Positions 41,259 to 51,242 of a DNA stretch of 64,000 bases are shown here, one piece after another. Origin of the DNA: Natrinema ejinorense (GTDB taxonomy: Archaea > Halobacteriota > Halobacteria > Halobacteriales > Natrialbaceae). Position 1 is the stretch's first letter. Each line of letters opens with the position of its first letter. Position numbers and translations under genes: made by a program. Below the pieces are notes generated by a model. It was not told where the DNA came from. It worked only from the letters and a program-made list of their open reading frames with translations, and did no database searches. The stretch spans positions 682,001 to 746,000 of the forward strand of contig NZ_NXNI01000001.1 in assembly GCF_002494345.1 (NCBI RefSeq), in the 5' to 3' direction.

Positions 41259-42686
41259 ATGACACATGATTGTTCGTTCCTCGAGGACCTCGACCTCGCG
41301 GACGAGCAGCTATCGTTCGCGGACGGGCGACGGGAATCACACGCGGCCGACTGGGGGACGGAACACAACGACGGCGACGGCGTCGTTCCGGACGCCGTCG
41401 TCTGGCCCGAGAGTACCGACGACGTCTCGGCAGTGCTCGCTGCTGCACAGGATCGTGGTGTCCCGGTAACTCCGTACGCTGCGGGGACCGGACTCGAGGG
41501 CAACGCCGTCCCGGCTCACGGGGGGATCAGCCTGGATCTCACGCGCATGGACGACGTCGTCGACTACCGGCCCGAGGACTTCCAGATCGACGTCGGCCCG
41601 GGGATCATCGGCTCCGACGTCGACGAGTACGTCGCCAGCGATGGGCTGTTCTTTCCGCCCCTGCCCTCTTCGGGCGACATCTCGACGATCGGCGGGATGA
41701 TCGCGACCGACGCCAGCGGGATGCAGACCGTCCGGTACGGCGAGATCGCCGACTGGGTGCTCGGACTCGAGGCAGTGTTGGCCGACGGGACCGTCATCGA
41801 GACGGGATCGCGGGCGATCAAGACCTCGAGTGGCTACAACCTGACCGATCTGCTCGTCGGCAGCGAGGGGACGCTGGCGGTCGTCACCGAGGCGACGTTG
41901 GAACTCGCCGGCCGGCCCGAACAGATCCGCGGCGGGCGAGCCATCTTCGAGACGCTCGACGACGCCGCCGAAGCGGTCTTCGACGCGGTCCGGACCGACG
42001 TCGGCGTCGCCAAAATCGAACTCGTCGACGGACTGAGCGCGACGATGGCCAACGAGTATCTCGGGAGCGAACTTCCCGACGCGCCGATGGTCTTCCTCGA
42101 ATTCCACGCCAACCACGGGGTCGACGAGGAGATCGAGCTCTGCCGGACGATCTTCGAGAATCACGACGTCGTCCGCTTCGAGATGAGCGACGACGACAGC
42201 GAGATGGACGACCTCTGGCAGGCCCGTCGTGAACTCGCCTACGCCGTCGCGAGCTACGATCCTGACCTCGAGCCGCTCCATCCCGGCGACGTAACGGTCC
42301 CGATCAGCTCCTACCCGGAAATGGTACACGAGACGAAGCGGCTCGCCGACGAGTCCGACCTCCTCGTGCCCTGCTTTGGCCACGCAGGCGACGGCAACCT
42401 CCACTACAGCGTCCTCGTCGACCCCGACGATCCAGAGCAGGTCGAGCGCGGTGAGGAGCTGTATCGGACCCTCGTCGACCTCGCGATCGAACTCGGCGGA
42501 ACCGCGACGGGGGAACACGGCATCGGGCAAGGCAAACAGGCCTACCTCGAGCCGGAGCACGGTGCCGGCGCGGTTGAGGCCATGCGGACGATCAAACGAG
42601 CGCTGGATCCGTCCGACACGCTCAATCCGGGGAAGATCTTCCCCGAGACGGCCGACGGCGAGCGGATCCGCGACCCCGAGCAATAG
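41259..42686 (+). CDS. FAD-linked oxidase, glycolate oxidase/D-lactate dehydrogenase (GlcD) type
   Basis: This 475-residue protein has the PCMH-type FAD domain: VVWPESTDDVSAVLAAAQDRGVPVTPYAAGTGLEG, then SSGDISTIGGMIATDASG and SSGYNLTDLLVGSEGTLAVV. The C-terminal substrate domain has PCFGHAGDGNLHYSVLVD and GGTATGEHGIGQGK, with histidines typical of 2-hydroxyacid oxidation. It probably oxidises D-lactate or glycolate to the keto acid. No separate iron-sulfur subunit is adjacent. The length suits the single-subunit D-lactate dehydrogenase (cytochrome) group. Confidence 0.9.
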   Translation: MTHDCSFLEDLDLADEQLSFADGRRESHAADWGTEHNDGDGVVPDAVVWPESTDDVSAVLAAAQDRGVPVTPYAAGTGLEGNAVPAHGGISLDLTRMDDVVDYRPEDFQIDVGPGIIGSDVDEYVASDGLFFPPLPSSGDISTIGGMIATDASGMQTVRYGEIADWVLGLEAVLADGTVIETGSRAIKTSSGYNLTDLLVGSEGTLAVVTEATLELAGRPEQIRGGRAIFETLDDAAEAVFDAVRTDVGVAKIELVDGLSATMANEYLGSELPDAPMVFLEFHANHGVDEEIELCRTIFENHDVVRFEMSDDDSEMDDLWQARRELAYAVASYDPDLEPLHPGDVTVPISSYPEMVHETKRLADESDLLVPCFGHAGDGNLHYSVLVDPDDPEQVERGEELYRTLVDLAIELGGTATGEHGIGQGKQAYLEPEHGAGAVEAMRTIKRALDPSDTLNPGKIFPETADGERIRDPEQ

Positions 42687-42825
42687 GGTTGTACTGGATC
42701 ACCGGCCGCCGTACGGTGCATGCCGACCGTAACGCAGTTTTTATTGAAGATCCGTGATTCCGATCGGGTACTCACGCACGGGCGGCACATCGACGAGGTT
42801 GTAGTTCGCTCGAAACCCGATATCT

Positions 42826-44373
42826 ATGAGACACAGGATTCGCGTCGATGTCCGGTCCAGTTGTAGCCTCGTCGGAACCGTACTGAAGTATCTCTCGTTG
42901 ACGCTGCTGGTTCCGACCGTCGTCGCGCTGTACTACCGGGAGAGCCCGCTGCCGTTCCTCGTCGCCCTTGCCGTTGCCGTCGCCGTCGGCACTGGGCTCG
43001 AGCGTCTCGAACCCGATCCCTCGCTCGAGCACCGCGAGGCGTTCCTCATGGTGGCGCTGACGTGGCTCGTGGTTCCCCTCGTCGGAACGATTCCGTACCT
43101 CGTCGCGGGGACGGGAACGATCGCCCATCCCGTCAACGCCTTCTTCGAGAGCATGAGCGGGTTCACGACGACCGGCGCGACGGTCATGGGCGAGATCTCC
43201 GTCGAGACGCACTCGCGGTCGATCATGCTGTGGCGACAGCTCACCCAGTGGCTGGGCGGAATGGGGATCCTCGTACTCATGGTCGCGATCCTCTCGGAGC
43301 TCTCCGTCGGTGGGACACAGCTCATCCGCGAGGAAGCGCCGGGCATCCAGGTCGAGAAACTGACGCCACGGATCAGGCAGACCGCGCGGGCGCTGTGGCT
43401 GATTTACGCCGCGTTCACGCTCGCCGCCGTGGTCGTCTACTACGGGCTCAATATCGTCGGAATGGCTCCGAAAATGACGTTCTACAACGCCGTCGCCCAC
43501 GCGCTCACGACGCTGCCGACCGGCGGCTTCTCGCCGGAGGGGCGCAGCGTCGAGGCCTTCGAACCGATCGTGCAGTGGGCGTTCATGCCCTTCATGATCA
43601 TCGCCGGGACGAACTTCGCCCTCTACTGGTACGCCTGGCGCGGCGAGCCCAGGCGCCTGACCGACAACGCCGAGTTTCGGTCGTACATCCTGTCGATGGG
43701 GATCGTCGGCGGCCTCCTCTCCCTCCTGTTGTTCCTCGGGGTCGGCCTCGCGACGGTCCCCGAAAACGTCGGTCTGATTCCGGGGAGTCTCGAGCGCTCG
43801 CTGCGCCACGGCCTCTTTCAGACGCTCGCGATCGTGACGACGACCGGCTACGCCAGCATGGACTTCAATACGTGGAGCGAATCGACGCAGGTCATCCTCC
43901 TGTTCGCGATGTTTCTGGGGGGCTCGGCCGGCTCCGCTGCCGGCTCGATCAAGATCATCCGCTGGTACGTCGTCGGCAAATCGATTCGGCGCGAACTCTT
44001 CACGACGATCCACCCACAGGCTGTCCGTCCGGTTCGGATGGGCGGGGTCGGCGACGTCATCGACGAGGAAGCGATCCACAGCATCTTCGTCTTCGTCGTG
44101 CTCTTTCTGGCCCTGTTCGTCGTCTCGACCGTCCTGTTGTTCCTCGATGCCTACAGAACTCCCGACCTCTCGCTATCGGCGCTCGAGGCGATCAGCGCCA
44201 CGATCGCGACGCTCGGAAACGTCGGTCCGGGCGTCGGCGTCGTCGGCCCGATGAACAGCTACGACCCCTTCTCTAGAGCCGCGAAGCTGTACATGATCGT
44301 TCTCATGTGGATCGGTCGGCTGGAGATCCTCTCCGTGCTGGTCGTCCTGACGCCGGCGTACTGGCGGTCGTAG
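42826..44373 (+). CDS. trkH: TrkH, potassium transporter membrane subunit
   Basis: This 515-residue protein has about ten membrane helices in four membrane-pore-membrane repeats. The selectivity-filter segments are visible: SGFTTTGATVM, LTTLPTGGFSPEG, VTTTGYASMDF and ATLGNVGPGVG. The conserved GGSAGSAAGSIKIIRW lies near residue 370. It conducts potassium inward under control of TrkA. trkA is not adjacent but 13.4 kb upstream (28079-29416). The family length is usual. The downstream strand change leaves it monocistronic. Confidence 0.93.
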   Translation: MRHRIRVDVRSSCSLVGTVLKYLSLTLLVPTVVALYYRESPLPFLVALAVAVAVGTGLERLEPDPSLEHREAFLMVALTWLVVPLVGTIPYLVAGTGTIAHPVNAFFESMSGFTTTGATVMGEISVETHSRSIMLWRQLTQWLGGMGILVLMVAILSELSVGGTQLIREEAPGIQVEKLTPRIRQTARALWLIYAAFTLAAVVVYYGLNIVGMAPKMTFYNAVAHALTTLPTGGFSPEGRSVEAFEPIVQWAFMPFMIIAGTNFALYWYAWRGEPRRLTDNAEFRSYILSMGIVGGLLSLLLFLGVGLATVPENVGLIPGSLERSLRHGLFQTLAIVTTTGYASMDFNTWSESTQVILLFAMFLGGSAGSAAGSIKIIRWYVVGKSIRRELFTTIHPQAVRPVRMGGVGDVIDEEAIHSIFVFVVLFLALFVVSTVLLFLDAYRTPDLSLSALEAISATIATLGNVGPGVGVVGPMNSYDPFSRAAKLYMIVLMWIGRLEILSVLVVLTPAYWRS

Positions 44374-44457
44374 CGGCACGCCCGCTTGCAGAGACGCCAT
44401 TCGTCCGCACCGGAATAGAAGCGACTGCACCGCCCGTCCCACCGCTCCGCGTTCGGA

Positions 44458-46308
44458 TCACTCGACACCGGTGATCTCGAAGCGCACACCGGCCGCCGCG
44501 CTCTCGAGCGCCGTGATCTCCCACCCGTGGCGGTCGCAGATATCCGCGACGATCGAGAGGCCGAGTCCCGTCCCGTCGTCGCTCGTCGTGTATCCCGACG
44601 TGAAAATCGACGACGGATCCCCCTCGAGTCCGGTTCCCGAGTCTGCGACGTAGAACCCGTCCTCGAGCGCGCCGACAGTAACGGTGAGCCCGCTCTCGTC
44701 GTGGCGGGGTTCGGTAGCGTTCCGCGAGCGCGGGTCCGACAGGTCGTGGTCCACAGCGTCCTCGTGGGTGCACGAAGGAGAGTTCCTCGAACCGTGTTCG
44801 ACGGCATTTCGGAACAGGTTCTCGAGCAACCGGCGGAGCTGGGCCCGGTCCGCTTCCACTACCCGTTCGTCGACGATCGTTAACGTCGCCCCGTCGGTCT
44901 CGACCGTCGACCAGGCGTCGCTCGCGACCGCCTCGAGTGCGACCGGGTCGAGTTCGATGGCGACCCGCCCTTGCCGTGTGAGCGTCAATACGTCCTCGAT
45001 CAGGTGTTCCATGCGTTCGTGTGACTCCGCGATCGTTCGGACGTAATCGGGATCGTACTCCTCCTCGAGGAGTTCGAGATACCCCTTCGAGACCGTCAGC
45101 GGGTTCCGCAGGTCGTGGCTAACCACGCCGGCGAACTCGTCTAGTTTGCGGTTCTTGCGCTCGAGTTCGCGTTCCCGTCGGACGCGCTCGGTCACGTCGT
45201 GGATGACGACCGTCCACCCGATCGGCCGGCCGCGGCCATCGTCGATCGGCGAGGCCGTGAGGTCGTAGTGGCGGCGATCGGGACCGTTCCCGAGTTCGAA
45301 CTGGCCGGAGGGGCTGTCGGCGGTGGATTCACCGGCGACAGCATCCACGTCCTCCTCACACCAGGTTTCGACCCGTCCCGCCACCTCACCAGCATCCGCC
45401 CGGCTGGCGTCTTCGATCACCGACTCGATATCGACCGCGGGAACGATCGACGCGATCGGCTCGCCGACGAGTCCGTCCCGAGGCCGCCCGAAAAGTGCCT
45501 GTGCGGTGGGATTGCTGTCGACGATTCGGCGATCGCCGTCGACGACGAGCACCCCGTCCTCGAGGTTCGCGACGACCTCGCTGCGTGCGATCGGCGCGAT
45601 CTCGAGGAGGCGGTACCGATAGAGGCCGAACGTGATCGCGAGCCCGGTGACGGTAAACCCCATCGGCGTCGTGCCGATGATCTCGAGCGAGGAGGAAGAC
45701 ACCACGGCCGTCGCCCAGGGCACCGCGATCGCGACGAGCACGACGACCCCCTGCCAGCGGTAGAGGCGTTCGCTTCGCACGACCAGATCGAGGACGAGCA
45801 CGGACGCGGCCGCGAGACAGATCGTCGCGTATCCGAGGTGGACGAACAGCCCGACGTTCGGCTCCGAGGTTGCGACCGTCGCGGTCGACGCCCACCAGCC
45901 GCCGAGCGAGACCGTCTCCTCGAACGCCGATCCCCAGAGGACGCCGGTCCAGTCGTTGATCGCCAACAGCCCCACCATGAGCAGCGGTTCGATCGCGAGC
46001 AGGCCCCGCCGGCGACGGGTCAGCCATCGGTCGTTGCCCGTGTACTGCAGCGCGAACACGAGAAACAGGGTCGGAATCGCGGCGGCACACAGCCACTGGA
46101 CGTCCGCCCAGCGCAGTTTCCAGGCCAGCGTCGTCGATTCGATCTCGAGGACGTGTGCACCCAGCCAGACGGCGACGCTCGCCATGAGTGCGGTCAGCGC
46201 CGCCGAGCCGGCGGCTGGACGTGTCCGCCACGCGGCCACTGCAGTGCCGACGGCGACGACGAACGAGAACAACAGGACGATGCTGTAGGGATTGATCTCC
46301 CAGCCCAT
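44458..46308 (-). CDS. 7TM-PAS histidine kinase
   Basis: This 616-residue membrane histidine kinase has an N-terminal 7TM sensor (1-235), a PAS domain (about 243-378, VVANLEDGVLVVDGDRRIVDSNP), a HisKA helix with phosphoacceptor H398 in FAGVVSHDLRNPL, and a HATPase: N-box LLENLFRNAVEHG (about 510), G1 YVADSGTG and G2 DDGTGLGLSIV. An insertion rich in His, Asp, Ser and Arg sits between N-box and G1 (about 520-550). No response regulator is adjacent; the single-domain receiver at 14357 is a candidate only by type. The stand-alone 7TM protein at 30543 resembles its sensor part. Confidence 0.9.
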   Translation of the reverse strand: MGWEINPYSIVLLFSFVVAVGTAVAAWRTRPAAGSAALTALMASVAVWLGAHVLEIESTTLAWKLRWADVQWLCAAAIPTLFLVFALQYTGNDRWLTRRRRGLLAIEPLLMVGLLAINDWTGVLWGSAFEETVSLGGWWASTATVATSEPNVGLFVHLGYATICLAAASVLVLDLVVRSERLYRWQGVVVLVAIAVPWATAVVSSSSLEIIGTTPMGFTVTGLAITFGLYRYRLLEIAPIARSEVVANLEDGVLVVDGDRRIVDSNPTAQALFGRPRDGLVGEPIASIVPAVDIESVIEDASRADAGEVAGRVETWCEEDVDAVAGESTADSPSGQFELGNGPDRRHYDLTASPIDDGRGRPIGWTVVIHDVTERVRRERELERKNRKLDEFAGVVSHDLRNPLTVSKGYLELLEEEYDPDYVRTIAESHERMEHLIEDVLTLTRQGRVAIELDPVALEAVASDAWSTVETDGATLTIVDERVVEADRAQLRRLLENLFRNAVEHGSRNSPSCTHEDAVDHDLSDPRSRNATEPRHDESGLTVTVGALEDGFYVADSGTGLEGDPSSIFTSGYTTSDDGTGLGLSIVADICDRHGWEITALESAAAGVRFEITGVE

Positions 46309-46424
46309 CCGTTCGTAGCTACCCTTGCACCAACGACACCCAAGTGTCTACCGGCCAAACGGCGACCCAAAAGGGGTAGACGGACGAAAAGAGTGAACCG
46401 GGCCCTGCTCGGGGCGGCGACGGA

Positions 46425-48116
46425 TCAGTCGTGGACCAGCACGTCGAGCACGTCCGGGCCGTCGCGATCGAGCGCGCCCTCGAGTGCCCCCTCGATTCCG
46501 TCCGGCGTCTCGACGCGTTCGGCGCGCGCGCCGTGGCTCTCGGCGTTTTGCACGAGGTCGACGGCGGGCTCGAAGTCCATGCCGACGAACTCGTAGTCGT
46601 CTTCCTCGCCGCCCATGATGGAGAGCGTGTTGTCCTTCAGGATGCGGTAGTTGCGGTTGTCCGAGATGACGACCGTCAGGTCGAGATCGTACCGTGCAGC
46701 GCTGTAGATCGAGTGGGGGTAGTACTGGTAGGAGCCGTCGCCGATGAAGCCGATCACGTCGTCGGGATCGTCCCGCTGGGCCTCCGCGACGGCGGCACCG
46801 ACTGCCGCCGGCAGCCCGTAGCCGAGGCCACCGCCCTTGTTCGAGATGTACTGTTCGGGAGCGAGATCCCAGCGGGTCAACATGGCGTACTTCGAGGTGA
46901 CTCCCTCGTCGACGATGGCGGCATCGCCCGCGACGCGCTCCATCGCGTCGACCAGCTCCGCCTTCGAGGCGCGGGGATCGTCCTCCGCGTCGCCTTCGCC
47001 GTAGCCGGCCATCTTGGCTTCTGCCAGCTCTTTAACCTCGGCGACCGCCTCGAGGCGATCGGCCACGACATCGTCCGAGAGTCGCTCCTGAACGCGTTCG
47101 GTGATCCCCTGCATGACGAGGCCCGGATCGCCGATCACGGCTGCGTCGGCCGGCTGGTTCTTGCCCACCTGCCAGCTGTCGTCGCTCAGGTGGATGCAGG
47201 TCGTCTCGGGATCGACCAGCGCCTCCTCGTGGCGGGTCAGCGTCGTGTTCGTCGAGACGCCCGCAAAGCAGATCGTATCGGTATCCATCAACATCGCGGC
47301 CAGCTCCTCGCTGGTCGGCAGGTAGGAGACCCACTGCTCGTGGTCGGTCGGGAAATCCACTTCACAGGAGAGAATCTCGCCGTGGACGCGGGCCCCCGTC
47401 GCCTCCGCGAGGTCGACCGCCGCGGCGACGGCGTCGGCTCCCGAGCGGGCGACGTGGTCGCCGACGACCATCACCGGGTCGTCGGCTTCGGCAAGCAGGT
47501 CGGCGGCCCGCTCGAGTTGGGCCGGATCGCCGCTGCCGCCGTTCGGAATCGGGCCGAGCCGTTCGGGCTCGGCGTCGGTTTCGCTCATCATCACGTCGAG
47601 GGGGAGCCCCAGGAAGACCGGACCGGTCGGGGGCGTCATCGCGACGCGGAAGGCCCGCCGGAGCATCGCCGGCAGCGCCGAGACGTCGAGTACCTCGTCG
47701 GACCACTTGCAGAACTCCTCGGCCATATCGACCAGGTTTCCCGAGAGAATGGGCTCCTCGTGGCGGAAATCCGTGCTGTGATTGCCCGCCGTCACGACCA
47801 GCGGCGCACCGGCGATCTTGGCCGCATAGAGGTTGCCGAGTCCGTGGGCCAGGCCGGGCGCGATGTGGAGGTTCGCCACCCCGACCGGGGTAACGGAGTC
47901 GTCGTGGTGTGCGTGATACCGCCGCCGCTGGGCGTAGCCGCCGGCCATCCCGACCGCGATGTCCTCGTGGAGGCCGAGCCGGTACTCGAGGTCGCTCTCG
48001 CCGATCGCGTCCATGATCGGGAGCTCGGTCGTCCCCGGATTGCCGAAGACGTAGTCGACCCCGTAGTACTCGAGCGCGTCAGTGAAGAGATCCGCACCGG
48101 TGTAGCTATCCGTCAT
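46425..48116 (-). CDS. TPP-dependent enzyme of the acetolactate synthase/benzoylformate decarboxylase type
   Basis: This 563-residue protein has the three-domain plan of thiamine-diphosphate enzymes. The N-terminal domain carries VFGNPGTTELPIMDAIG and the catalytic Glu in LGLHEDIAVGMAGGYA. A central domain binds nucleotide or is structural (about 195-330). The C-terminal domain has GGGLGYGLPAAVGAAVAE and the cofactor motif GDGSYQYYPHS ending in ISDNRNYRI. The NPGTTELP string is typical of benzoylformate decarboxylase-like members; acetolactate synthase is less likely, as no small subunit is adjacent. The substrate remains open. ATG 48116 begins the domain. Confidence 0.85.
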   Translation of the reverse strand: MTDSYTGADLFTDALEYYGVDYVFGNPGTTELPIMDAIGESDLEYRLGLHEDIAVGMAGGYAQRRRYHAHHDDSVTPVGVANLHIAPGLAHGLGNLYAAKIAGAPLVVTAGNHSTDFRHEEPILSGNLVDMAEEFCKWSDEVLDVSALPAMLRRAFRVAMTPPTGPVFLGLPLDVMMSETDAEPERLGPIPNGGSGDPAQLERAADLLAEADDPVMVVGDHVARSGADAVAAAVDLAEATGARVHGEILSCEVDFPTDHEQWVSYLPTSEELAAMLMDTDTICFAGVSTNTTLTRHEEALVDPETTCIHLSDDSWQVGKNQPADAAVIGDPGLVMQGITERVQERLSDDVVADRLEAVAEVKELAEAKMAGYGEGDAEDDPRASKAELVDAMERVAGDAAIVDEGVTSKYAMLTRWDLAPEQYISNKGGGLGYGLPAAVGAAVAEAQRDDPDDVIGFIGDGSYQYYPHSIYSAARYDLDLTVVISDNRNYRILKDNTLSIMGGEEDDYEFVGMDFEPAVDLVQNAESHGARAERVETPDGIEGALEGALDRDGPDVLDVLVHD

Positions 48117-48246
48117 GCACCCTCGTGATAGGCCACACCACATCAAACTGTGTGTTTCGGAAGCCCGAACGCCGTCTTTCGGATCGTCGCCGTGGCATGG
48201 GTCCCCCACCCGAGTTATTATACGTCAGTTCGTTGTCGCTCGGGAT

Positions 48247-49107
48247 ATGCCCCTCGCGAGGGACGGCTCCGGCATCGATGCGACGGCTCGAGCGTTCTGG
48301 TCGCAGGTCCATCCCGTCTTCATGACGCCGCCGCTTGCCGCGTCGCTGTTCGGAGCGATCCTCGCCGGAAGCGTCGATCCGCTGCTCGCCGGGGTCCACG
48401 TCGTCGCGATGTTCGCGGCGGTCTACACGGCCCACGTGAAAGACGGCTACGTCGATTTCCACGTTCGAGGGGAGGACGACGACCACCCCTTGACCGAACG
48501 CGGCTGTCGGACGGCACTCACACTGTCGACGGCAGTGTTCACGCTGTGTTGTGCCGTCCTCGGCGTCCTCGTCGGACCGATCGCGGTCGCGGTGACCCTC
48601 CCGACCTGGCTGATCGCCTACCACCACGCGCCCCAGCTCGACACGAATCCGGTGACGGCGACGACCGGCTACCCGCTTGGCATCGCCCTGTCGGTCCTCG
48701 GTGGCTTCTACGTCCAGGCCGCGACGATCACCGCCGTCCCGCTTGGCTTCGCCGTCGTCTTCCTCACGCTCCTCTCGGGGATCAAGGTGATCGACGACGC
48801 ACAGGACTACGCCTACGACCGCTCGATCGAAAAGCGGACCGTCGCAGTGGCGGTCGGTCCCGATCGCGCTTACGACGTCGCGTACGGACTCATGACCGTC
48901 GCGTTAGGGGCCGTCGTCGCCTTCGTGGCCGCCCGGGTATTCCCCATCACGGCGCTTCTCGCGGCCCTCGCGTTCGCCGCGGTCGCCGGTATCGCGCGGC
49001 GAGCCGAGCCGGAACTCGCGACGATGTTGCTCATCCGCGGCTCGTACGTCTTCTTGGCCGTACTCGTGGCGGCGGTCCGGTTCGATCCGATCGGCCGACT
49101 GCTGTGA
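48247..49107 (+). CDS. UbiA family prenyltransferase
   Basis: This 286-residue membrane protein has about eight helices. The cytoplasmic aspartate-rich loops are HVKDGYVDFHVRGEDDDHPLT (within about 60-82) and GIKVIDDAQDYAYDRSIEKRT (within about 175-197), which bind magnesium-diphosphate. UbiA enzymes attach prenyl chains to aromatic or lipid acceptors; the acceptor here is unknown, and the first motif departs from the canonical NxxxDxxxD. A TATA-like TTATTATAC (48215-48223) is about 28 bases before ATG 48247, suggesting a leaderless mRNA. It is divergent from the TPP enzyme. Confidence 0.8.
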   Translation: MPLARDGSGIDATARAFWSQVHPVFMTPPLAASLFGAILAGSVDPLLAGVHVVAMFAAVYTAHVKDGYVDFHVRGEDDDHPLTERGCRTALTLSTAVFTLCCAVLGVLVGPIAVAVTLPTWLIAYHHAPQLDTNPVTATTGYPLGIALSVLGGFYVQAATITAVPLGFAVVFLTLLSGIKVIDDAQDYAYDRSIEKRTVAVAVGPDRAYDVAYGLMTVALGAVVAFVAARVFPITALLAALAFAAVAGIARRAEPELATMLLIRGSYVFLAVLVAAVRFDPIGRLL

Positions 49108-49144
49108 GCGACACCGTCCCCGACGAGGCCGTCTCGAGTCGGTC

Positions 49145-49396
49145 TCACAGCGACTGGCCGTGTCCACACTTCGGACAGTACATACGGCCCGCTTTGACGA
49201 GCGTGAAGCTTTCATCACAGTGGCCACACAGACAGCCGACCGAGACGCCGACTTCTCGGCCGAGTGCAGCGACCGTATTCTGGAGTTGCCGTTGCCGACG
49301 CTCCGCAGCCTCGAGGCGGTCGTTGAGGACGGCTAACTCTACCGGAGTCGCTCGGTCGCGCCGGGGACCTGAAACACGGGTTGGACGAGGGGTCAT
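49145..49396 (-). CDS. Small coiled-coil zinc-ribbon protein
   Basis: This 83-residue protein has a predicted coiled coil (LAVLNDRLEAAERRQRQLQN, about 20-40) followed by a zinc ribbon: CLCGHC and MYCPKCGHG, two C-x2-C-type knuckles separated by about 15 residues. It is probably a dimeric nucleic-acid- or protein-binding protein of unknown role. The stop codon lies 37 bases from that of the UbiA gene (convergent). Confidence 0.7.
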   Translation of the reverse strand: MTPRPTRVSGPRRDRATPVELAVLNDRLEAAERRQRQLQNTVAALGREVGVSVGCLCGHCDESFTLVKAGRMYCPKCGHGQSL

Positions 49397-49616
49397 GGCA
49401 CCTGTAGGAGGCCAACAGTCAAAAGCTACTCTCTACCCGATAGAAGGCCTGATACTGCGAAAAATAGTCGGATACACTCCTCCGGACACTGGCCGTTGAC
49501 CGCGTCGCCTCTCGGTTCCGAATTCGCCACGACTGCAACGAGCAGGGCTCCGTGAGCCCCGATTCGCCGTCGCCAGTCGCTTTCGCGGTGTCTCTCCGGT
49601 GGAATTCCGAAGTTGC

Positions 49617-49624
49617 GTTTACCC
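49617..49624. repeat. Target-site duplication, left copy
   Basis: GTTTACCC directly precedes the left inverted repeat of the IS5-like element and recurs directly after its right inverted repeat (51614-51621). Eight bases is the duplication size of the ISH1 group of IS5. Confidence 0.85.
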
Positions 49625-49676
49625 GGCTCTGTTGAAATCCTCAGAGGGTTACAGATTCGCCCGGTAGTCTAATCGG

Positions 49677-50498
49677 ATGAAAGCCCTCCCGAAGTCGCGG
49701 TTACTCCGGTTCGTTGAGCAAGCGATGCACTTGGCTCGGCGAGCTGTCACTCGTTACTCTTCTAAGTTCTCGAAACAGCGGTACACACTTCACCAGCACA
49801 TCGTCCTGCTTTGTCTCAAGGTTCGGAAGAATACGACGTATCGGACGATTCTTGACGAACTTATCGAGATGCCTCGGATTCGGAGCGCCCTCGATCTTGA
49901 AGAAATTCCGGCCCCTTCGACGTTGTGTAAGGCGTTCAGCTGCCTTGACATGGCTGTTTGGCGGGTTCTTCTCAATCTCTCAGTCACGCTTCTCCCAACC
50001 AACGGTGTCGTCGGAATCGACGCCTCCGGCTTTGATCGCAGTCACGCTTCGAAACACTACACCAAACGAACTGAACTTACGATTCAGCAGCTCAAAGTGA
50101 CGCTGTTGGTTGATGCGAAGGTAAACGTAATTCTCGATTTACACGTGACGACGATACGAAAACACGATAGCCAGATCGCTCCATCGTTGATCAAGCGCAA
50201 TCCCGAGAGTATCGATATTCTGCTCGGTGACAAGGGGTACGACGACCAGAAGATCAGACGACTTGCCCGTCAATATGAGGTTCGTCCACTGATCAAGCAT
50301 CGTGAGTTCACATCGCTCCATAAGGCATGGAACGCGCGCTTAGACGCTGATCTCTACGGCCAGCGGAGTCAATCCGAGACTGTCAACTCAACGCTCAAGC
50401 GGAAGTACGGTGCGTTCGTCCGGTCACGACGCTGGTGGAAACAGTTCCGTGAACTCACCATCGCCTGTCTCATTCATAATGTAGACCGATCACTCTGA
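49677..50498 (+). CDS. IS5-family transposase
   Basis: This 273-residue DDE transposase has the first Asp in GVVGIDASGFDRSHASKHY (about 120), the second in DILLGDKGYDDQKIRRL (about 188) and the Glu in RSQSETVNSTLKRKYGAFVR (about 238), which matches IS5 signatures (Y-(2)-R-(3)-E-(6)-K-like). The basic N-terminus (MKALPKSRLLRFVEQ) probably binds the terminal repeats. The reading frame is intact, so it could be active. It ends 2 bases before the IS6-like element. Confidence 0.92.
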   Translation: MKALPKSRLLRFVEQAMHLARRAVTRYSSKFSKQRYTLHQHIVLLCLKVRKNTTYRTILDELIEMPRIRSALDLEEIPAPSTLCKAFSCLDMAVWRVLLNLSVTLLPTNGVVGIDASGFDRSHASKHYTKRTELTIQQLKVTLLVDAKVNVILDLHVTTIRKHDSQIAPSLIKRNPESIDILLGDKGYDDQKIRRLARQYEVRPLIKHREFTSLHKAWNARLDADLYGQRSQSETVNSTLKRKYGAFVRSRRWWKQFRELTIACLIHNVDRSL

Positions 50499-50500
50499 GC

Positions 50501-51242
50501 GGCACTGTCTAGTTTAGCACCTCGGCGGGAGTCTGTCCGTTAAGTGACTGGTGCGGTCGTTGTGTGTTATAGTAGTGTACAAACTGTTCAAGCCATTCTC
50601 TGACGCTCGCCCGACTGCCCACCCACGAGTTATGGAAGCGGTCAACTCGCATCTTCAAGGTGTGAAACCACTTTTCGATCAGGTTTCTTTCGACGTAGTT
50701 GAGCTGACCGCTCAATCCTAATCGAGAGAGGGCAGTCAGATAGCCGTAGCCATCGACGAGAAACACCGTGTCAGAGCGATCGTGTTTCTCGGTCAATCGA
50801 TGGAGGAACGCAGCGGCTGGATCGGTGCCTCGGCGTCCAAAGACTGCGACATCGAGAATCAACCGTGCGTCTAGGTCGATTGCAGCGTATACCCAAGACC
50901 AATCGCCGTTAATCTTGACAGCGGTTTCATCAATGGCGACCCGCGACGGCTTCGCCGTCGGCGGGTCTGGCACGCTGTCAGCCAGCCGATGTACCCAGTG
51001 ACAGATCGCTTGATGAGAGCGTTTTACGCCGATCAAGCGAAGAATCGCTTGTGTCTCTCGAAGCGAACAACCGGTCGCGTGAAGACGGACAGCGAACACC
51101 CTGACGGGCGTCGCCGTCCGCTCACGCTCCCAAGCTTCATCAAATTCCGCCGCGTAACACTCGCTGAGCAGGTCTGCGAGCATCATCCTCAACTCACTCC
51201 ATGACCTGCTCGCTTCTCAAACCGCGCTAACTAGACGGTGCC
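50501..51242 (-). mobile_element. IS6-family insertion sequence
   Basis: The element is 742 bp with imperfect terminal inverted repeats: GGCACTGTCTAGTTTAGCAC at the left and GGCACCGTCTAGTTAGCGC read inward from the right. It holds one transposase gene. Flanking bases (CTCTGAGC and TGCTGACC) are not an identical duplication, so the junctions may come from recombination or intramolecular IS6 transposition instead of simple insertion. Confidence 0.85.
50509..51186 (-). CDS. IS6-family transposase
   Basis: This DDE transposase of about 225 residues has an N-terminal helix-turn-helix (RVFAVRLHATGCSLRETQAI). The first Asp is in RVAIDETAVKINGDWSWVYA, the second in VFLVDGYGYLTAL, and the Glu in RNLIEKWFHTLKMRVDRFHN. 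The ending VHYYNTQRPHQSLNGQTPAE is typical. The frame is intact. ATG 51186 is used (MMLADLL); the stop codon lies in the left terminal repeat. Confidence 0.92.
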   Translation of the reverse strand: MMLADLLSECYAAEFDEAWERERTATPVRVFAVRLHATGCSLRETQAILRLIGVKRSHQAICHWVHRLADSVPDPPTAKPSRVAIDETAVKINGDWSWVYAAIDLDARLILDVAVFGRRGTDPAAAFLHRLTEKHDRSDTVFLVDGYGYLTALSRLGLSGQLNYVERNLIEKWFHTLKMRVDRFHNSWVGSRASVREWLEQFVHYYNTQRPHQSLNGQTPAEVLN